DNA of 64,000 nucleotides from Hofstenia miamia. Its lineage: Eukaryota > Xenacoelomorpha > Acoela. The notes under the pieces are model-generated. The model saw only the letters and a list, made by a program, of their open reading frames with translations, ran no database searches and had not been told where the DNA came from. The stretch covers positions 583,445-647,444 of the forward strand of contig SCFE01000108.1 in assembly GCA_004352715.1 (NCBI GenBank), read 5' to 3'. The translations under genes were made by a program, and so were the position numbers. This document shows, in pieces, positions 12,001 through 23,099 of this stretch (position 1 is the first letter of the stretch; each line of letters opens with the position of its first letter).

Positions 12001-13176
12001 TTTCAGAAATTCAAAATTGATGTCAAGCAACCAATCCCAAAAAATTTTCATTTTATTCACTCGCAAGCATGAAATGCCAACCAAAGTTCCCTCCATCAGA
12101 CGAATAAATAGCATCACCTTATTATTGCTAAATTTACTATGAAATTGCTGTTTGAAGAGATGCAGAACTGTACAACAAAATATCAAATTTCACTGATCAT
12201 CCCTAAAAGAAATAGTCCCCAAGCGAGAAAGTTACGTAACAGAACGTCTACTTGAACGAAACTCAGGAACAGATCTCCAAATGTGTTTCCTGAAAGATAT
12301 TTTAGTTGTCTATCTGTAAGTCAGATGTAATTTTCTGATTTTATTAAATAAATTCTAATTCTAATTTAAATATGTTGAAATTACTTAAAAATCTTACTCT
12401 GAAGCGTGGCCATTGCAAAAGCATCTTCCAATTATACTTATGTCACTAATACCATAAATATACGGGGCTTCGGTTTCAGCTAGAAAAGACAAATCCTCAG
12501 ATGACAATGAAATCATCTCATCAAGTACAATTTTAACGTTAGTTGCATCTAAAACATGTTTATATTGAAGAATAGTTAGGGAGACATTTTCATGCTTAAA
12601 TTGATTGGCCTGCATAAGTTCTTCACTGCATCCAGGTTGATGTACCTTTGCCTTTGTGATATTAGACTGATTAGACCAATTATACACAGCTTTGCAGTCG
12701 TCTGCAAAAAAATGTAGGTTTGTCCAAATCTTACCCAAATTTTTTGAGATAAGAAATCGCAAGCCTTTGGGCCAAGGTGAACAGAATTGAATTTTTACTT
12801 CATGGATTTCAAGAGTTGCTTCAAAGTTGAAAGCCAGCTCTAGTCCCTGTATTGGATTTTTGGATGGTTTGCTTAACCAGCAAGTTTTGCTTCTTTCTAT
12901 ATCTGTGGCATACATGATTTTATTATTTTCTCTAGTGCAATTAAAGCATTTCATTCTTTGTCCAGAATTTCCGTTGCGTACGCACGCTTTTTCTTCACCA
13001 TTAACACCGCAACCTGGACGATTAACTGTTGGAGCAAGAAATTGACCCAAATTCAAAAGCTTTGACTGACAAACTTGTGGAACATAATCTTTATCATAGC
13101 ATTCATCAATGTTGATTAGAAAAACTTTGACAAGATTGACGAAGAAGAATACAAAAATACTACAATCTCTCATCAT
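5877..13176 (-). CDS. Netrin paralog, 5' three exons only (gene A)
   Basis: Exons 13176-12398 (signal peptide and LN), 6419-6277 (LE1), 6065-5877 (LE2), joined through GT/AG introns of 5978 and 211 bp with all phases kept. Exon 2 and 3 lengths equal those of gene B exactly, so the two are tandem duplicates that share the intron positions. Donor C|gtaatt after LE2 predicts an LE3 exon, but no LE3, linker or NTR exon was found from 5876 to the left edge. They may lie outside the window, in a gap, or be lost. The LN domain also lacks the conserved SRPSA-to-SPVL segment present in gene B, so the protein may not fold or bind like a normal netrin. No in-frame stop or frameshift is seen in the three exons, which favours a functional or recently functional gene. 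Confidence 0.82.
6277..6419 (-). CDS. Gene A exon 2: laminin-EGF module 1
   Basis: Acceptor acatttag, donor T|gtaatt, 143 nt. Encodes CLFNPERHRFECQCRHNT, then CRECKDLFNDLPWQKAT and NAYAC, clearly homologous to gene B LE1 but more diverged from usual netrins. Confidence 0.88.
7083..8386. mobile_element. piggyBac-like transposon, decayed
   Basis: Ends CACTAGAA at 7083 and its inverse TTCTAGTG at 8379-8386, with TTAA target sites on both sides (7079-7082, 8387-8390), the piggyBac signature. Subterminal inverted blocks AGAATACCC and TCAAAATGACCGG (left) and their inverse near 8185-8215 add support. On the minus strand, 8100-7960 reads LNVLQYFANLN, EDDDSMDSDG and ENDDLVILKL, like the acidic start of a piggyBac transposase, with stops. 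At 1304 bp it is an internally deleted copy. Lies in gene A intron 1. Confidence 0.8.
8391..11136. other. Gene A intron 1, featureless part
   Basis: No exon or recognisable coding similarity on either strand. A (TA)n run lies at 9536-9555. Confidence 0.5.
9536..9555. repeat. (TA)n microsatellite
   Basis: Short TA run. Confidence 0.95.
11137..11473. mobile_element. Possible hAT-like short element
   Basis: Imperfect inverted ends: GGACATTGGTCACACAGTG on the left and the inverse of TGGAAATGGGTCAGTGACCC on the right, both with GGTCA/TGACC words, and interior GACCCATGCGGCCC. About 340 bp. Target duplication not clear. Confidence 0.4.
11730..12368 (+). mobile_element. Non-LTR reverse transcriptase fragment (CR1/jockey-like)
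   Basis: Plus-strand reading gives LGPFISDFLHNQKK, DVPQRTILEPIVLKFVYD (the LPQGSxLGPxLF motif, decayed), TEFSDDITCCV (from YADDT) and HSQA. These are motifs 3 to 5 of a LINE RT with the catalytic YADD altered. The fragment ends in TAAATTCTAATTCTAATTT, a short repeated tail typical of CR1-like 3' ends. Located just beyond the gene A exon 1 donor and opposite in orientation. Confidence 0.65.
12398..13176 (-). CDS. Gene A exon 1: signal peptide and LN domain
   Basis: Start at the MM pair (13176/13173), followed by DCSIFVFFFVNLVKVFL, a signal peptide, then ECYDKDY to begin the LN domain. An in-frame ATG at 13356 would add 60 residues without a signal peptide and is less likely. Markers: [61 protein letters not shown]. 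The part corresponding to [11 protein letters not shown] through SPVL in gene B is shortened to a few residues. Donor GA|gtaaga at 12397, phase 2 as in gene B. Confidence 0.88.
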
Positions 13177-14328
13177 CTTTGTTTCACAATCCCGCAATCT
13201 CGTAAATAAAAATTGGTTGGAAATATTTTTAATCTTCAAAAGCTGATAATGATAGTATGTACTAAAGGAAATTCGCAAATTCGAATTGTGTTTTGTTACA
13301 AAAGTGAGCTGGATTAGTTGATGTAAATTTAATGAAGGCTTAAAACACATTGACAAATTTTGGAGTCATGGCACATGCATTTGAAAGTAATGTTAGTGAA
13401 ACGTTATTGCAACAAAAGATGTTTTCTTGGATCAGCGCTATTATGTGAATTTCTTTGTACTATTTAGCATCAGTGATTAGATGATCAACCGATGTTTTTC
13501 CTTGCTGGTTTCTTGTTGTTTTTTAAAATGACCCTTCAATTAATTTAAGTGTCTGGTAGACAGATTTGCCGTTTTGTGTAGCGTAGAAATTTCAGTTTTG
13601 TTGTGTACACAAAATGTTACGTGGGGAAAATAAATATTAAATCGGCATAAAATTTACAATTTTGCATTTGTTTATTGGTTAAGCTAAGCATATTCAAATA
13701 AACGTAGCAAAGTTGCAGTTGGCAGTCAGAATTGCACATTGTTTTACTATTTTTAGATAAATACAGGTATACTCTATTGCAAACACTGCAAAAAATATAT
13801 TGAGTTTAACAATTTATTTCAAATTGACCAATTCCATTTATTCTTCCTTACTGAAATATTAGGATAATATAAACTCAACTGGAACTTAATTATTCTGAGA
13901 AACTTTCTTGGAAGCTGTTGCAATGGATTGCAATATATCTGAGCAATTAAATATTTTGAACTCCATTAGTTCTGTCAAATGAATTTGAAAGAAGGCATGT
14001 TCTTATAATGGTTAAACATTTTGTGCTTTTTCTAGATTCCCACATTGTAATTCAATTTGAATATTTTCAATAATATTTTTTCACTAGCAAAGCTAAGAGA
14101 TTTGGTTTCTTATTCATTGTATTTGGAATGCAATACCATGAAATTTAGTGCATTCTCTCTATTCACAATTGTCATTACATTCAATATGATAACTTCAAGG
14201 GATGTTTTAGAAAACAAATAATTTTTATTTGGAATTAACATATATTTACAAACAAATTTATGAGATAAGAAACTGTTAAAATTAATTTTCCATTCAGAAA
14301 TTTTTAATTGTGATATCACTCACAAAAA
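13177..14328. other. Upstream region of gene A
   Basis: No gene seen. This stretch should contain the gene A 5' UTR and promoter, but no element can be named. Confidence 0.4.
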
Positions 14329-14449
14329 ACAATGCTTCAAATGTATGTGCCAACCAAAGTACATGTATTAGCCTGCATTGTTTGCAAAGATTCTTACCAT
14401 GACTTACCTTGGCAAAGAGGAACTGCAAACAATGCTCATGTTTGTAGAA
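14329..14449 (+). pseudogene. Orphan inverted copy of netrin LE1 exon
   Basis: On the plus strand, 14374-14449 reads [17 protein letters not shown] then ANNAHVCR and ends at a consensus donor A|gtaagt. It is nearly identical to the 3' half of gene B exon 2 and differs from it by only a few bases over about 76 nt. Upstream (14329-14373) the similarity continues weakly but loses frame; an acceptor-like AG precedes CCTGC. No LN or LE2 exon is visible nearby on this strand, so it looks like a partial inverted duplicate about 1.2 kb upstream of gene A. Confidence 0.7.
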
Positions 14450-15249
14450 GTAAGTGCAATTATGACTTCTGAATATGTATGTATAATACTCTATTCATGC
14501 TTTCTATATATTGTAATTGGCCTGTCACAGTCGCCATGTAGAATCTTGCCAACCTTCCCACTAATAAAGCTTAACTTAATTTAGGAGCTGCTGTGACATT
14601 TTTCCCTCCTTGACTAGTACGGTAGGTGACAGATCCCAAATTTCCATCTCTCTTCTTTGGTTCTAACTTTGAGTTGTTTGTTAATTAAATTAATATCTGA
14701 TCAACTAACATTGATAAGAAACTCACAAATATCCTTTTAGATACAAGACACGAGATAGATGGTAAAATGTATGGGGTAATCTACCCAACCTGAAGCAAAG
14801 CACAAAAGAGGAATCGAAGAATTACGCTATAATGAGCATTTCCATCTGATACTTAAACATCGAGAGAACCACCAACCACAACTCTAAGGACTCAGTGCAG
14901 TGAGATATTGTGCATGAATATGATAGTGACAATGTTCGATACCTTATTAATTTAGTGCATTGATTGTTCTTGTTATTAACGAGTTTGTAATATAAGGGAA
15001 GCTCGCAACCAGGATGCATTAGCTTGTTAGGTTTCCTTACATATAATATCCTTACATATAAATAAGTACATGTTAACCTAAAGTACATGTGAACAACCAA
15101 TACAGTCATAAAAAGAGAATATCAGTAGTACTGTGGTCCACTGGTAACTATACATAATAAAATCCATACAAGATAACACAAACTGATTTTGTAACTTCCT
15201 ATGAGGGCTAGGTGTAATAGCATAATGTAATAAGTGAAATAATACAAAC

Positions 15250-15490
15250 AACGAATGATAGGAAAGCTAATACGAGTAAAAACACCTATCCTTATACCTA
15301 ACTTATGAGCACATTGGGTAGGCACCGGCCATCAACAATGCCCCTGTTAACTGAAGTTGTGAACCACCGTCTAGAATACCCTAGTGCTTGAATGTTTAGC
15401 TTTCCATGATAATTAATAAAATAACCTGACACAGAAAAGCAAAGTAAATCCAGTAAATTCAAGTCATCACCAAAATGATAAATCACACAA
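15250..15490 (-). other. Exon-like repeat, unit 1
   Basis: Minus-strand translation gives SVSGYFINYHGKLNIQALG and, after a change of frame, GIRIGVF. It aligns with the unit at 16020-16274 at nucleotide level (AAAACwCCTATC..TTA.ACCTAACTTA, TTT(A/C)(G/T)CTTTCCAT). An AG acceptor precedes the GYFINYHGK part. Function unknown. Confidence 0.4.
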
Positions 15491-16019
15491 TTTTTATAGT
15501 GAAAAATAATAAACAGTCAAATATTTGACTAGTACCTGCTAATCTAAGTTGTTGACAATTTCTAATTCTTTGATTTTCTTTCGTCTGCCGATGACGCACT
15601 TCTGCCTTAATTAGCATTTGTGATTTTGGTCTATTACTTTTTTGCCAAATGAATAAATATCAAAAATTACTGCACTACAATTTTCCAAATAATTAATTAA
15701 TCATAATCATGTGTTGTACAATTAATATTTATTTTAATATTCAGTCTTAGTTTCTTCCTCTATTTTTCTTAACTTGACCACACATGATTGGATTACATTA
15801 CAATAGGAAAGACCTGTCTTGACCAGAAAAAATGGGATTTTTCAAATTTAAGTTTTTCATGTTGTAAAATTTTCACAAGGGGGGCACTTCCGGTTTTTAT
15901 TTGGAGTGAGCTGCTATTTTCCTATGCTCTAAGATTTCTGTAGAAGGTCATCTTTGCATGTCTGATGTTGTATATAAGGGTAGCTTACCAGCCATTTAAT
16001 GACATGTTCTCATTCTGGC

Positions 16020-16274
16020 AAGTGAATCAACTAGAAAACTAAACAGAAAAACTCCTATCTTTACACCTAACTTAAGACCATTATTGAGCTCCAGGTTACC
16101 AACCATACCGTGTGATGAATACCTGTGCATACAGCCACTCTGAAATCCTTTTAAATGAATTTGGGGAACACCTGAGAGCTGCCCATGTGGTTGAACATTT
16201 ATCTTTCCATTTGCATATATAATCAAATCTGATAATACAATAAAAGATAAATCTGGTGAAACTAAATTCATCAC
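16020..16274 (-). other. Exon-like repeat, unit 2
   Basis: Open on the minus strand: MMNLVSPDLSFIVLSD, IIYANGKINVQPHGQLSG, GCMHRYSSHGMVGNLEL, LKLGVKIGVFLFSF. Paired with the more damaged unit 0.8 kb away, so it is either a duplicated exon of an unrecognised gene or part of a repeat. Confidence 0.4.
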
Positions 16275-16289
16275 TCACTATTTCTAATT

Positions 16290-17280
16290 AATTTCCACAA
16301 ACATGTAAACAGTTGGCATGTACCTGTTCTTTAATACAAATTTTTTACCAATTTTCTTTTCTGCTTTATTTACACAATGTCATCATTAAAATTAGCTGTA
16401 GCTTTTCATCTGTCATATTTTTGTCAACTAATTTCTGACAACTGATCTTTCATAAACTGCTTAAATAATTTGTTTACTAAATTGTTAAGTGATAATGATG
16501 TTGCTGCAAATTTTAAAACATAAATATTATGAAAGTATATTATTAGTCTTGGTTTCTGCTTGTTTTTACCTTTTCTGCACATTATGGTACAAAACATTAT
16601 TACAGTTTATCTGCCTCAGCCTTTGATCAATAATATATGACATAATAAATAATTGAATTTAAAAAAGAAATGCATCATTTATTTAACATGTTTTGGAATG
16701 ATGCTACCATTTTCAAAAAGTTTCCCACTATAAATTTTACAAAATATTCATCAAATTACATATTTTTATATATTTTTTTATAATATTTTCAGTAAATTTA
16801 GTTTGTATTTATATTCATCTTTTTTGTTTAAGCTTGGCACTTTTAATTCTATATAAATTGATTCAATGATGCTTAGTTGAAAATTATCAATTGCCTTGGA
16901 TAAAATTTTTATAATAAATAATTGTAAAACATGTGTTATTACTAGGGCAACCATAAAGTTATGAAGTTAAAATAACTTAAATAAAGTTGAAAATGTTGCT
17001 TTAAGTTGCCCCAGTGGCAGTTGTTGTTGTGAAAAATCTTAACAAAGATTGAAATTTTCTGTCCAAGAATGTCAAGAAATATTTCATGCTTTATTTTAAC
17101 AAGAACAATTAATGATATGTGAGTTTCCTGTGTTTAATCATACTTGTACTTGTTCTCCATTGGAAAAATAAGGTTATATAAAGTTAAAAAGATAAAATTT
17201 TTAGGTTAAAATCTCTGGGAATAAGGTTAAAATTATGGTAGCCTTAGTTATTACTAATACCTCACATTTTCCTTTACAAT
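16290..17280. other. AT-rich stretch, nothing recognised
   Basis: No coding similarity or repeat structure identified. Confidence 0.5.
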
Positions 17281-17289
17281 GTAGTGTGT

Positions 17290-18250
17290 TGCAATAAACT
17301 ACATCATCTATACCAAATGAAATAGTGCATATTGAACAACTCTTCAAGGATTATGACAGTTATCAATATATCCTTGTAATGGTTGAAACTTCACCCTTCA
17401 CCAAAAATGCATGCATGATACCTATGATCAACCAAAAAAGCACAAACAATTGCATCAACATTTTACTAAAAATAGCAACACATACCTTGATCTGTCTGAG
17501 CTAGACAATATTCCTGAGTCACAGTTTCATAGTTCTGTGACATATCCAAAATTGTTCTATAACCACTATGTACCAAGCCTCCCCATAAGGTGAACACTAC
17601 AAACACTAACAACTCCAAAATTGGAGTAAGTCACTAAATTTTCTGTTTACTGCTCATGAGAATGAAGAGATCAATCTATGCAATATCAAACAGTAGCAAA
17701 CTACCAGGGCAGACTGCAGACCTAGAGTGTGGCACCCACACAGTAATAGTAGTCCACATTCATATCTGGTAGACAACTTGGATACCTGTGGAAACTATGA
17801 TCATATTATGGGAGAAATGACCCAATTGCAAACACTTGACTATTATGTTGACACATTGAACCCTTTCTCCTCTCATTGGTAAACCTTGGAGAGCAGAGCA
17901 AGTTTGAGTGGTCATTCAACCTTGGTTACCTATCCATGGTATGACCTGGATAGCATAACCATTGAGGGGTCCAGCACCAACATTGAATGCTCTGCAAAAT
18001 GGACTAGTTTATCTACTTTACCAGAAGATACTGTACTGCAACCACTATTTCTGCCACACAAGAAAACATCAGCACTCATGCTCCCCCTCATCATCCTCTA
18101 GTCAGCAATCTGTCTCACAATCTAAAGAACATTTGGAGAAACACTGATCTCTAGTTACTATTATTGGATCTCAAACTTTGCATCCATATTTTGTCACAAA
18201 ACAGAAAGTGAGATACATTATCAAATTTCTGGAAGCTAAAGCAGAGATAC
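17290..18250 (+). other. Coding-like remnant, unidentified
   Basis: Composition is less AT-rich and CpG-poor. Plus-strand pieces include HKQLHQHFTKNSNTYLDLSE, a stretch SKLPGQTADLECGTHT and LSGHSTLVTYPWYDLDS, broken by stops and frame changes. It lies just left of a Ty3/gypsy element in the opposite orientation. Retrotransposon origin is a guess. Confidence 0.3.
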
Positions 18251-18259
18251 ATAAATAAT

Positions 18260-19240
18260 TGGATACAGCTCATCATCCTATTAGTTGTTATAATATGCCA
18301 TTCTTGATAGATACAGAAAATGCCCACCAGTAAATACTTTGATTTACTATCCTCACTCTATGAATGAAGAAATTAATCAATAGTATTTTCATAGTATAGT
18401 ACACAATTGCTTCAATAACAAGTTTAGATTAACTAATGTGGCATAATGACATTTCTACATGCTTGGAAATTTCATTATTTCATTTAATTACAATTTCAAT
18501 TTTATTATTACTAATTATTTCCAAGTGAAAATAGTGTTATTTATATTTTAGTTTGAATTTCTGCTAATTTTGAAACATGGTAAAATTGAAGTGGAAACCA
18601 ATTTTGTACATGCTACATATATACCTACATGTTCATGGTGTGCTCCTGTTTACAGATACTGGTTAATTTTGTACATATATCCAAGTTTTGTTCATTTTAT
18701 TTCTTCTTTGATTTATTCTCAGTAAATTCATTCTATTTATATTTTCTCTTGTTTTTACTTTTATTAAATTATGTTTTTCTAATTTTCAACTGCATAGTTA
18801 AGGGTGAACCAGATGGTGGACAAGTTGACTGGTATATCCTTTAACTTAGGTTAGGTATACAGCTAGGGCATTCATACTACTTGTCATTCATTGTTAAAAT
18901 TATTATTAATACTTTCACATAAATTGGATGAGGTGAGGAACACACTCAGCATAGGTTATTTTGCTTAGCACTTAGGTTTACCATTTGCATTCAAGAGTTA
19001 GGGCTTCCTTACTATTAATCTAAATAGGACTCTATCCTTATGCAACTCTTCTAAAACTTTATCAATATTGGGTTGGACAAGTGTGGTCACTCTTCTCTAA
19101 TATGAACTCCTGTTTACTTTAAACTTTTATTAGGATAGGGTATACTAGCAGGAGGAGTTAGTTAATTATTTGTAGCATCATTCCAGCCATTCATCAACTC
19201 AAAACCCTCAATAGTATGGATTATTAGGAAATTATGCTGA
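18260..19240. other. AT-rich stretch next to gypsy element
   Basis: No coding similarity. For the minus-strand element at 19250-21610 this would be the position of a 3' LTR, but no matching second LTR was identified by eye. Confidence 0.4.
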
Positions 19241-19249
19241 TTTTAAATC

Positions 19250-21610
19250 CTATATTAATGGATCATAACCACTTTTATTTCTAACCTCTCTATGAAGCAT
19301 TACTTGAGGTAATAGTTCAGATTTGCTTATTTTATAATACACTTCCTCATCTACACTGTCAACATGACTCATTATATAATAATTCTGGTTCTGATTGTGT
19401 AGAATTTCAAATTGCACCTCATTGTTTAGTTCTGTGTATTGTATGCCACCCATTGTGAGTTTTAAATTTTGGAAGTGTAACATTTGTCCATTGCTCAATT
19501 TGTATTGATTACTTGGCAGTGTTTTTATTATGGTAAATGTTCCTGCCCACAGTAATTGATGTTGCTAGCCATATATGTATACACCAGGTCTCCTACTTTA
19601 TGTGGTTTCCCATATATGTTCTTATTGAAGTTATTCTCCTGCTGCACTGCTGATATTTTCATAACTCTACACATTGTTTCATGGACATCTGTCATCTGAT
19701 CCTTCAAAATTTTCATGTATTGTTTGTTTATTTCCTTGTAGTAATTTAAGTATTGCATCAATTATGGGGTTGATGCTTTTCAGCAATACCTTGAAAGTTA
19801 TTGATTATGACCAGCGCATGTTGGAAGCATTTGTTGTCTTTTGATAGCATTTCAATGTTGATGTGAACTACATCATTTGTTGCCATCACTATTGTTTTTT
19901 ACAGGGTTGCATTCTGCTTTGGAAAATGGAGCTTGTTATTCAGTAAGCATGCACTTATTAATTATGTCTTCAATGACCTTCTCTATGCTGATAGTTATAT
20001 ATTTTGTGTTAAATGTCATCTCTGTTTGTTTTATGTGAAGATGTTGCTTTTCATGTATCTTCCTCACCAGATCTCTTTTATAGCACTTGGGTCTCACCAT
20101 CCTCTTGTTTTGCCTTCTATGTACAGCAGCCCTTTCTTATTGATTATTTGTTTGTATCTTCTGAAATATCAGTTTGCTTCTTTCTTTATTAGTGTTTCTG
20201 GATCATTTACTTTTTCCTTATCTGCTTCAACATGCTTGTGTATAATTTCTTCCTTTGATATCTCCTCTTTGATCACTATCAGGAGTATGGGGTGTTTTTT
20301 CTGTCCACATTAATTTCTGGGAGTCTCATTCTGATTATGTAATAAAAACTTGAATTTTATTTTATCCCCATCTTCTTTCAGGGCATCCCTTTGATATTCT
20401 GGTAGCATTGTCCACAAATTTACATTTGCATGTAATATCCCCTTTCAATGTTTGATTGTGAATTTATACTAGCTTAGTAGTTTGATCCACTGGGATACCA
20501 GCAATGACTTATACTCCAGAAAATTTATTCAGAAATAATGGTTTCATATTGTATGTTTACAATCTAAATTCCTTCCCAATGAGGAAGTGTATGAACTTTT
20601 TGATGCTTTCCACTAGTGCAAGCATTTCTACTTTTGATGATCCATAATTCTTCTACAGTTTTTAAGTTTCCTGCTAAGCCACTGGACTGGTTCTTCTCTT
20701 TCACTTTTTATCTGTTCCAGACACACCTATCACAACTCTGCTTGTGTTGCAGTCTAGTATAAATGGCTTTTAGTAGTCTGGAGTGTTGAGTAATTCTGTC
20801 TTTCCCAGTGATTTCTTTATGATGTCTAATTCTTCCTGCTCTCACCATGTCCATACAAATGGCATTCTTTTCCTTAGAAGGTTTGTAATTTTAGCTGACA
20901 TTTCTGCTAGTCTTGGAATGAAGGTTCTTTCATTTTAATCACTCCATGTTTGTGTTCATGTCCTAGGAATACTATTTTTGTCTTCAGTATCTCAGATTTG
21001 TTTCCATTTACCCTCAGCTCAGAGTTACATATTATGGTTAGTGTCCTATCCAACTTTTCCAAGTGCTCTTTTTCTGTTGTACTGGCCACTAGAATATCAT
21101 CAATACATGCCAACACTACACTCTCCACTTTATTTCCACTGTTTTCAAGACTTTTGTGATGTATTCCTGGATCATTACCCTATAGACCCAATTGTTCAGG
21201 CCATATAGCATGGTAAACACTGTTTTTTCTATATTGTTTGGTTCCATTGGTACTTGCCAATAGGCTTTGCAGAGATCAATTTCTGTGAAGTATTTTTTTC
21301 TGTGTTGCATTATAAAGCATGTCCTTGATCTGTGGTAGAGGATGTGCATCCTTTTTCATATTATTTAGCTTCCTAAAGTCAATACATAATCAATGTTTTC
21401 TCCTTGTTCTATGAAGACTCTAAGTGCCACATATGGGTTTTCACTTTGTTCAAATAATTCTGTTGATCAATAGTTCCTGCAGTATGTTGTTATATTCTTC
21501 CTGCATATGTTCTGGCACTCTCTGTACTGACAGTCATATGGGTTCATTCATCATCATCATGATTTTGTGGACTTCCCCAACCACCTTTCTTATGCTTATT
21601 TTTCAAAGTT
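19250..21610 (-). mobile_element. Ty3/gypsy retrotransposon, decayed pol region
   Basis: Minus-strand order is RT, RNase H region, integrase. RT (about 21570-20930) shows EIDLCKAYWQVPM, TVFTMLYGLN and CIDDILV in place of YMDDILV, then FLGHEHKHGVIK. RNase H is too decayed to define. Integrase N-terminal HHCC remnant is near 20130-19900 (HEKQHLH). A C-terminal part at 19761-19250 has KPHKVGDLVY and KLSNGQMLHFQNLK. Several stops and frameshifts; 5' gag and protease are not seen. Confidence 0.8.
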
Positions 21611-21619
21611 GAATATTCA

Positions 21620-22490
21620 TGAATGTCTCTTTAAGAGGTTTTGTAGTCACTCTCTTTGCTTTGTCACCAATCATTGATAATCCTCATTACATATTGATGA
21701 GATTTTTGCTTGATCATCAGTTTCTTCTATTGCAACCATATTTATAAGAAATGAAAATAGAGAAAAAGTATATATTGAAGGAAATGTGACACCATGGAAC
21801 TAATATAATGAAGGCTAGTTTATTTACAAACAGATAGGAAAGGTATGCAAGGAAATCAAAAAAACAACAGTCTAAACCAATCATACTCTTCTCAGGACTC
21901 AACAATATAATGTGGGGAGAACTCTGGATTGATAGTTATGAATATTATTACTTCACAATGCAAGTGGATAGAATATCAATTGTTAGATTGGGGAAAATAA
22001 TCCAGATGAAATAACAAGGAAAATGTACAAAACAATATAAGCACATTCTATGATGAAGCATCAATTACAAAATCACTATGGTCAATGTACTAATAATTTT
22101 TCCCATAGACAAAGATAAACTCCTATTTAGCTCTCACAAGCTAAGTTGATGCACTAATTGTATGAGAAATACTATGAAGCTAAATTAACTCAGAAGCTCA
22201 TGCATGATTTCAAAGAAGTTACAGGATCCACAATTTATATCCCATTAAATGACACTAACAACAGAAAAAGAGGTGGTGATGAAATTAACAAAACAACAAA
22301 AATATGAAAATATTGAATGGGAAATGCCAGAAACACTGAATCTGATAAGGAACTCATACATGGAGAGAGTGTCACATTTTATTGTTCCTTATTATTAAAA
22401 ATAAAAATGCAACTCTTAATAAGTAAATACTTATAAAATGTACAATGTTTACAAAACAAGATTGCAAAAAATCTAAGCATTTAATGCATT
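21620..22490. other. Gypsy 5' flank, no gene identified
   Basis: Would correspond to the leader/LTR side of the minus-strand gypsy element. Nothing coding recognised. AATAAA on the minus strand near 22375 could serve the frame at 22504-22868. Confidence 0.35.
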
Positions 22491-22503
22491 TGCTTTTTTT
22501 AAA

Positions 22504-22868
22504 TCATTTGCAAGGGTTTGAACAGCATGGTTTTTCATTAAGTTCCTTCAACTTCTTTGCATAGTAATTTATTATCTTTTGCTTTTCTGCTGGAAGCACA
22601 TAATAGTGAGTTGCAATCTCTTCAGGGTGATCTGTCTGAGCATAGTGTGTATGTTTTTTACTTAGAGAAAGTTTCTGTTTTTGATCTACAATATGGGTTT
22701 CCCACATTTTATGAAAGGCAGTAGGCATAAAATCAAAATCTTTGTATGCAGTAAAATATTTTCTATATTTTTTATACATTTGTTTGTATTATGTTCAGGA
22801 GTGTGCTTCCCAATACTGAATGCATATGTTGGCTTTATTTGATTCTCACTTTCATATTGATCAATCAT
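22504..22868 (-). pseudogene. Unknown short protein, frameshifted
   Basis: Two overlapping minus-strand frames read as one protein with a single frameshift near 22780: MIDQYESENQIKPTYAFSIG, then MYKKYRKYFTAYKDFDF, MPTAFHKMWETH, HYYVLPAEKQKIINYYAKKL and a C-terminal CCSNPC, stop at 22504. About 120 residues, rich in aromatic and charged residues and unlike nearby transposon frames. Family not recognised. Could be a processed or broken host gene, or one exon with the start in another exon. No poly(A) tract is seen. Confidence 0.4.
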
Positions 22869-23099
22869 ATTGCAAATTAAATAACAATTACAACAATATC
22901 AACATATATTTAAATTCTTACATACAAATATATGTATTAAGTCTACAAACTTATTAACAATATAAATAATGCAACTTTCTTCATATGAGCTTAGTTATCA
23001 CAGTAAATGTTTATTTCTTGGTTACATTTATTAACTACATATAAATGAATAAATATTTTTATTTATTGTTCTTGAGTTGCACATCTTATTCTATGATTT

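Noticed and set aside
12827-13045. 72-codon plus-strand frame
   Set aside because: Antisense to the gene A LN exon.
12399-13356. Upstream ATG at 13356 as start of gene A
   Set aside because: It would put 60 unlike residues before a clear signal peptide at 13176, so the later start is preferred.
19933-20313. 126-codon plus-strand frame
   Set aside because: Antisense to the integrase HHCC remnant of the minus-strand gypsy element.
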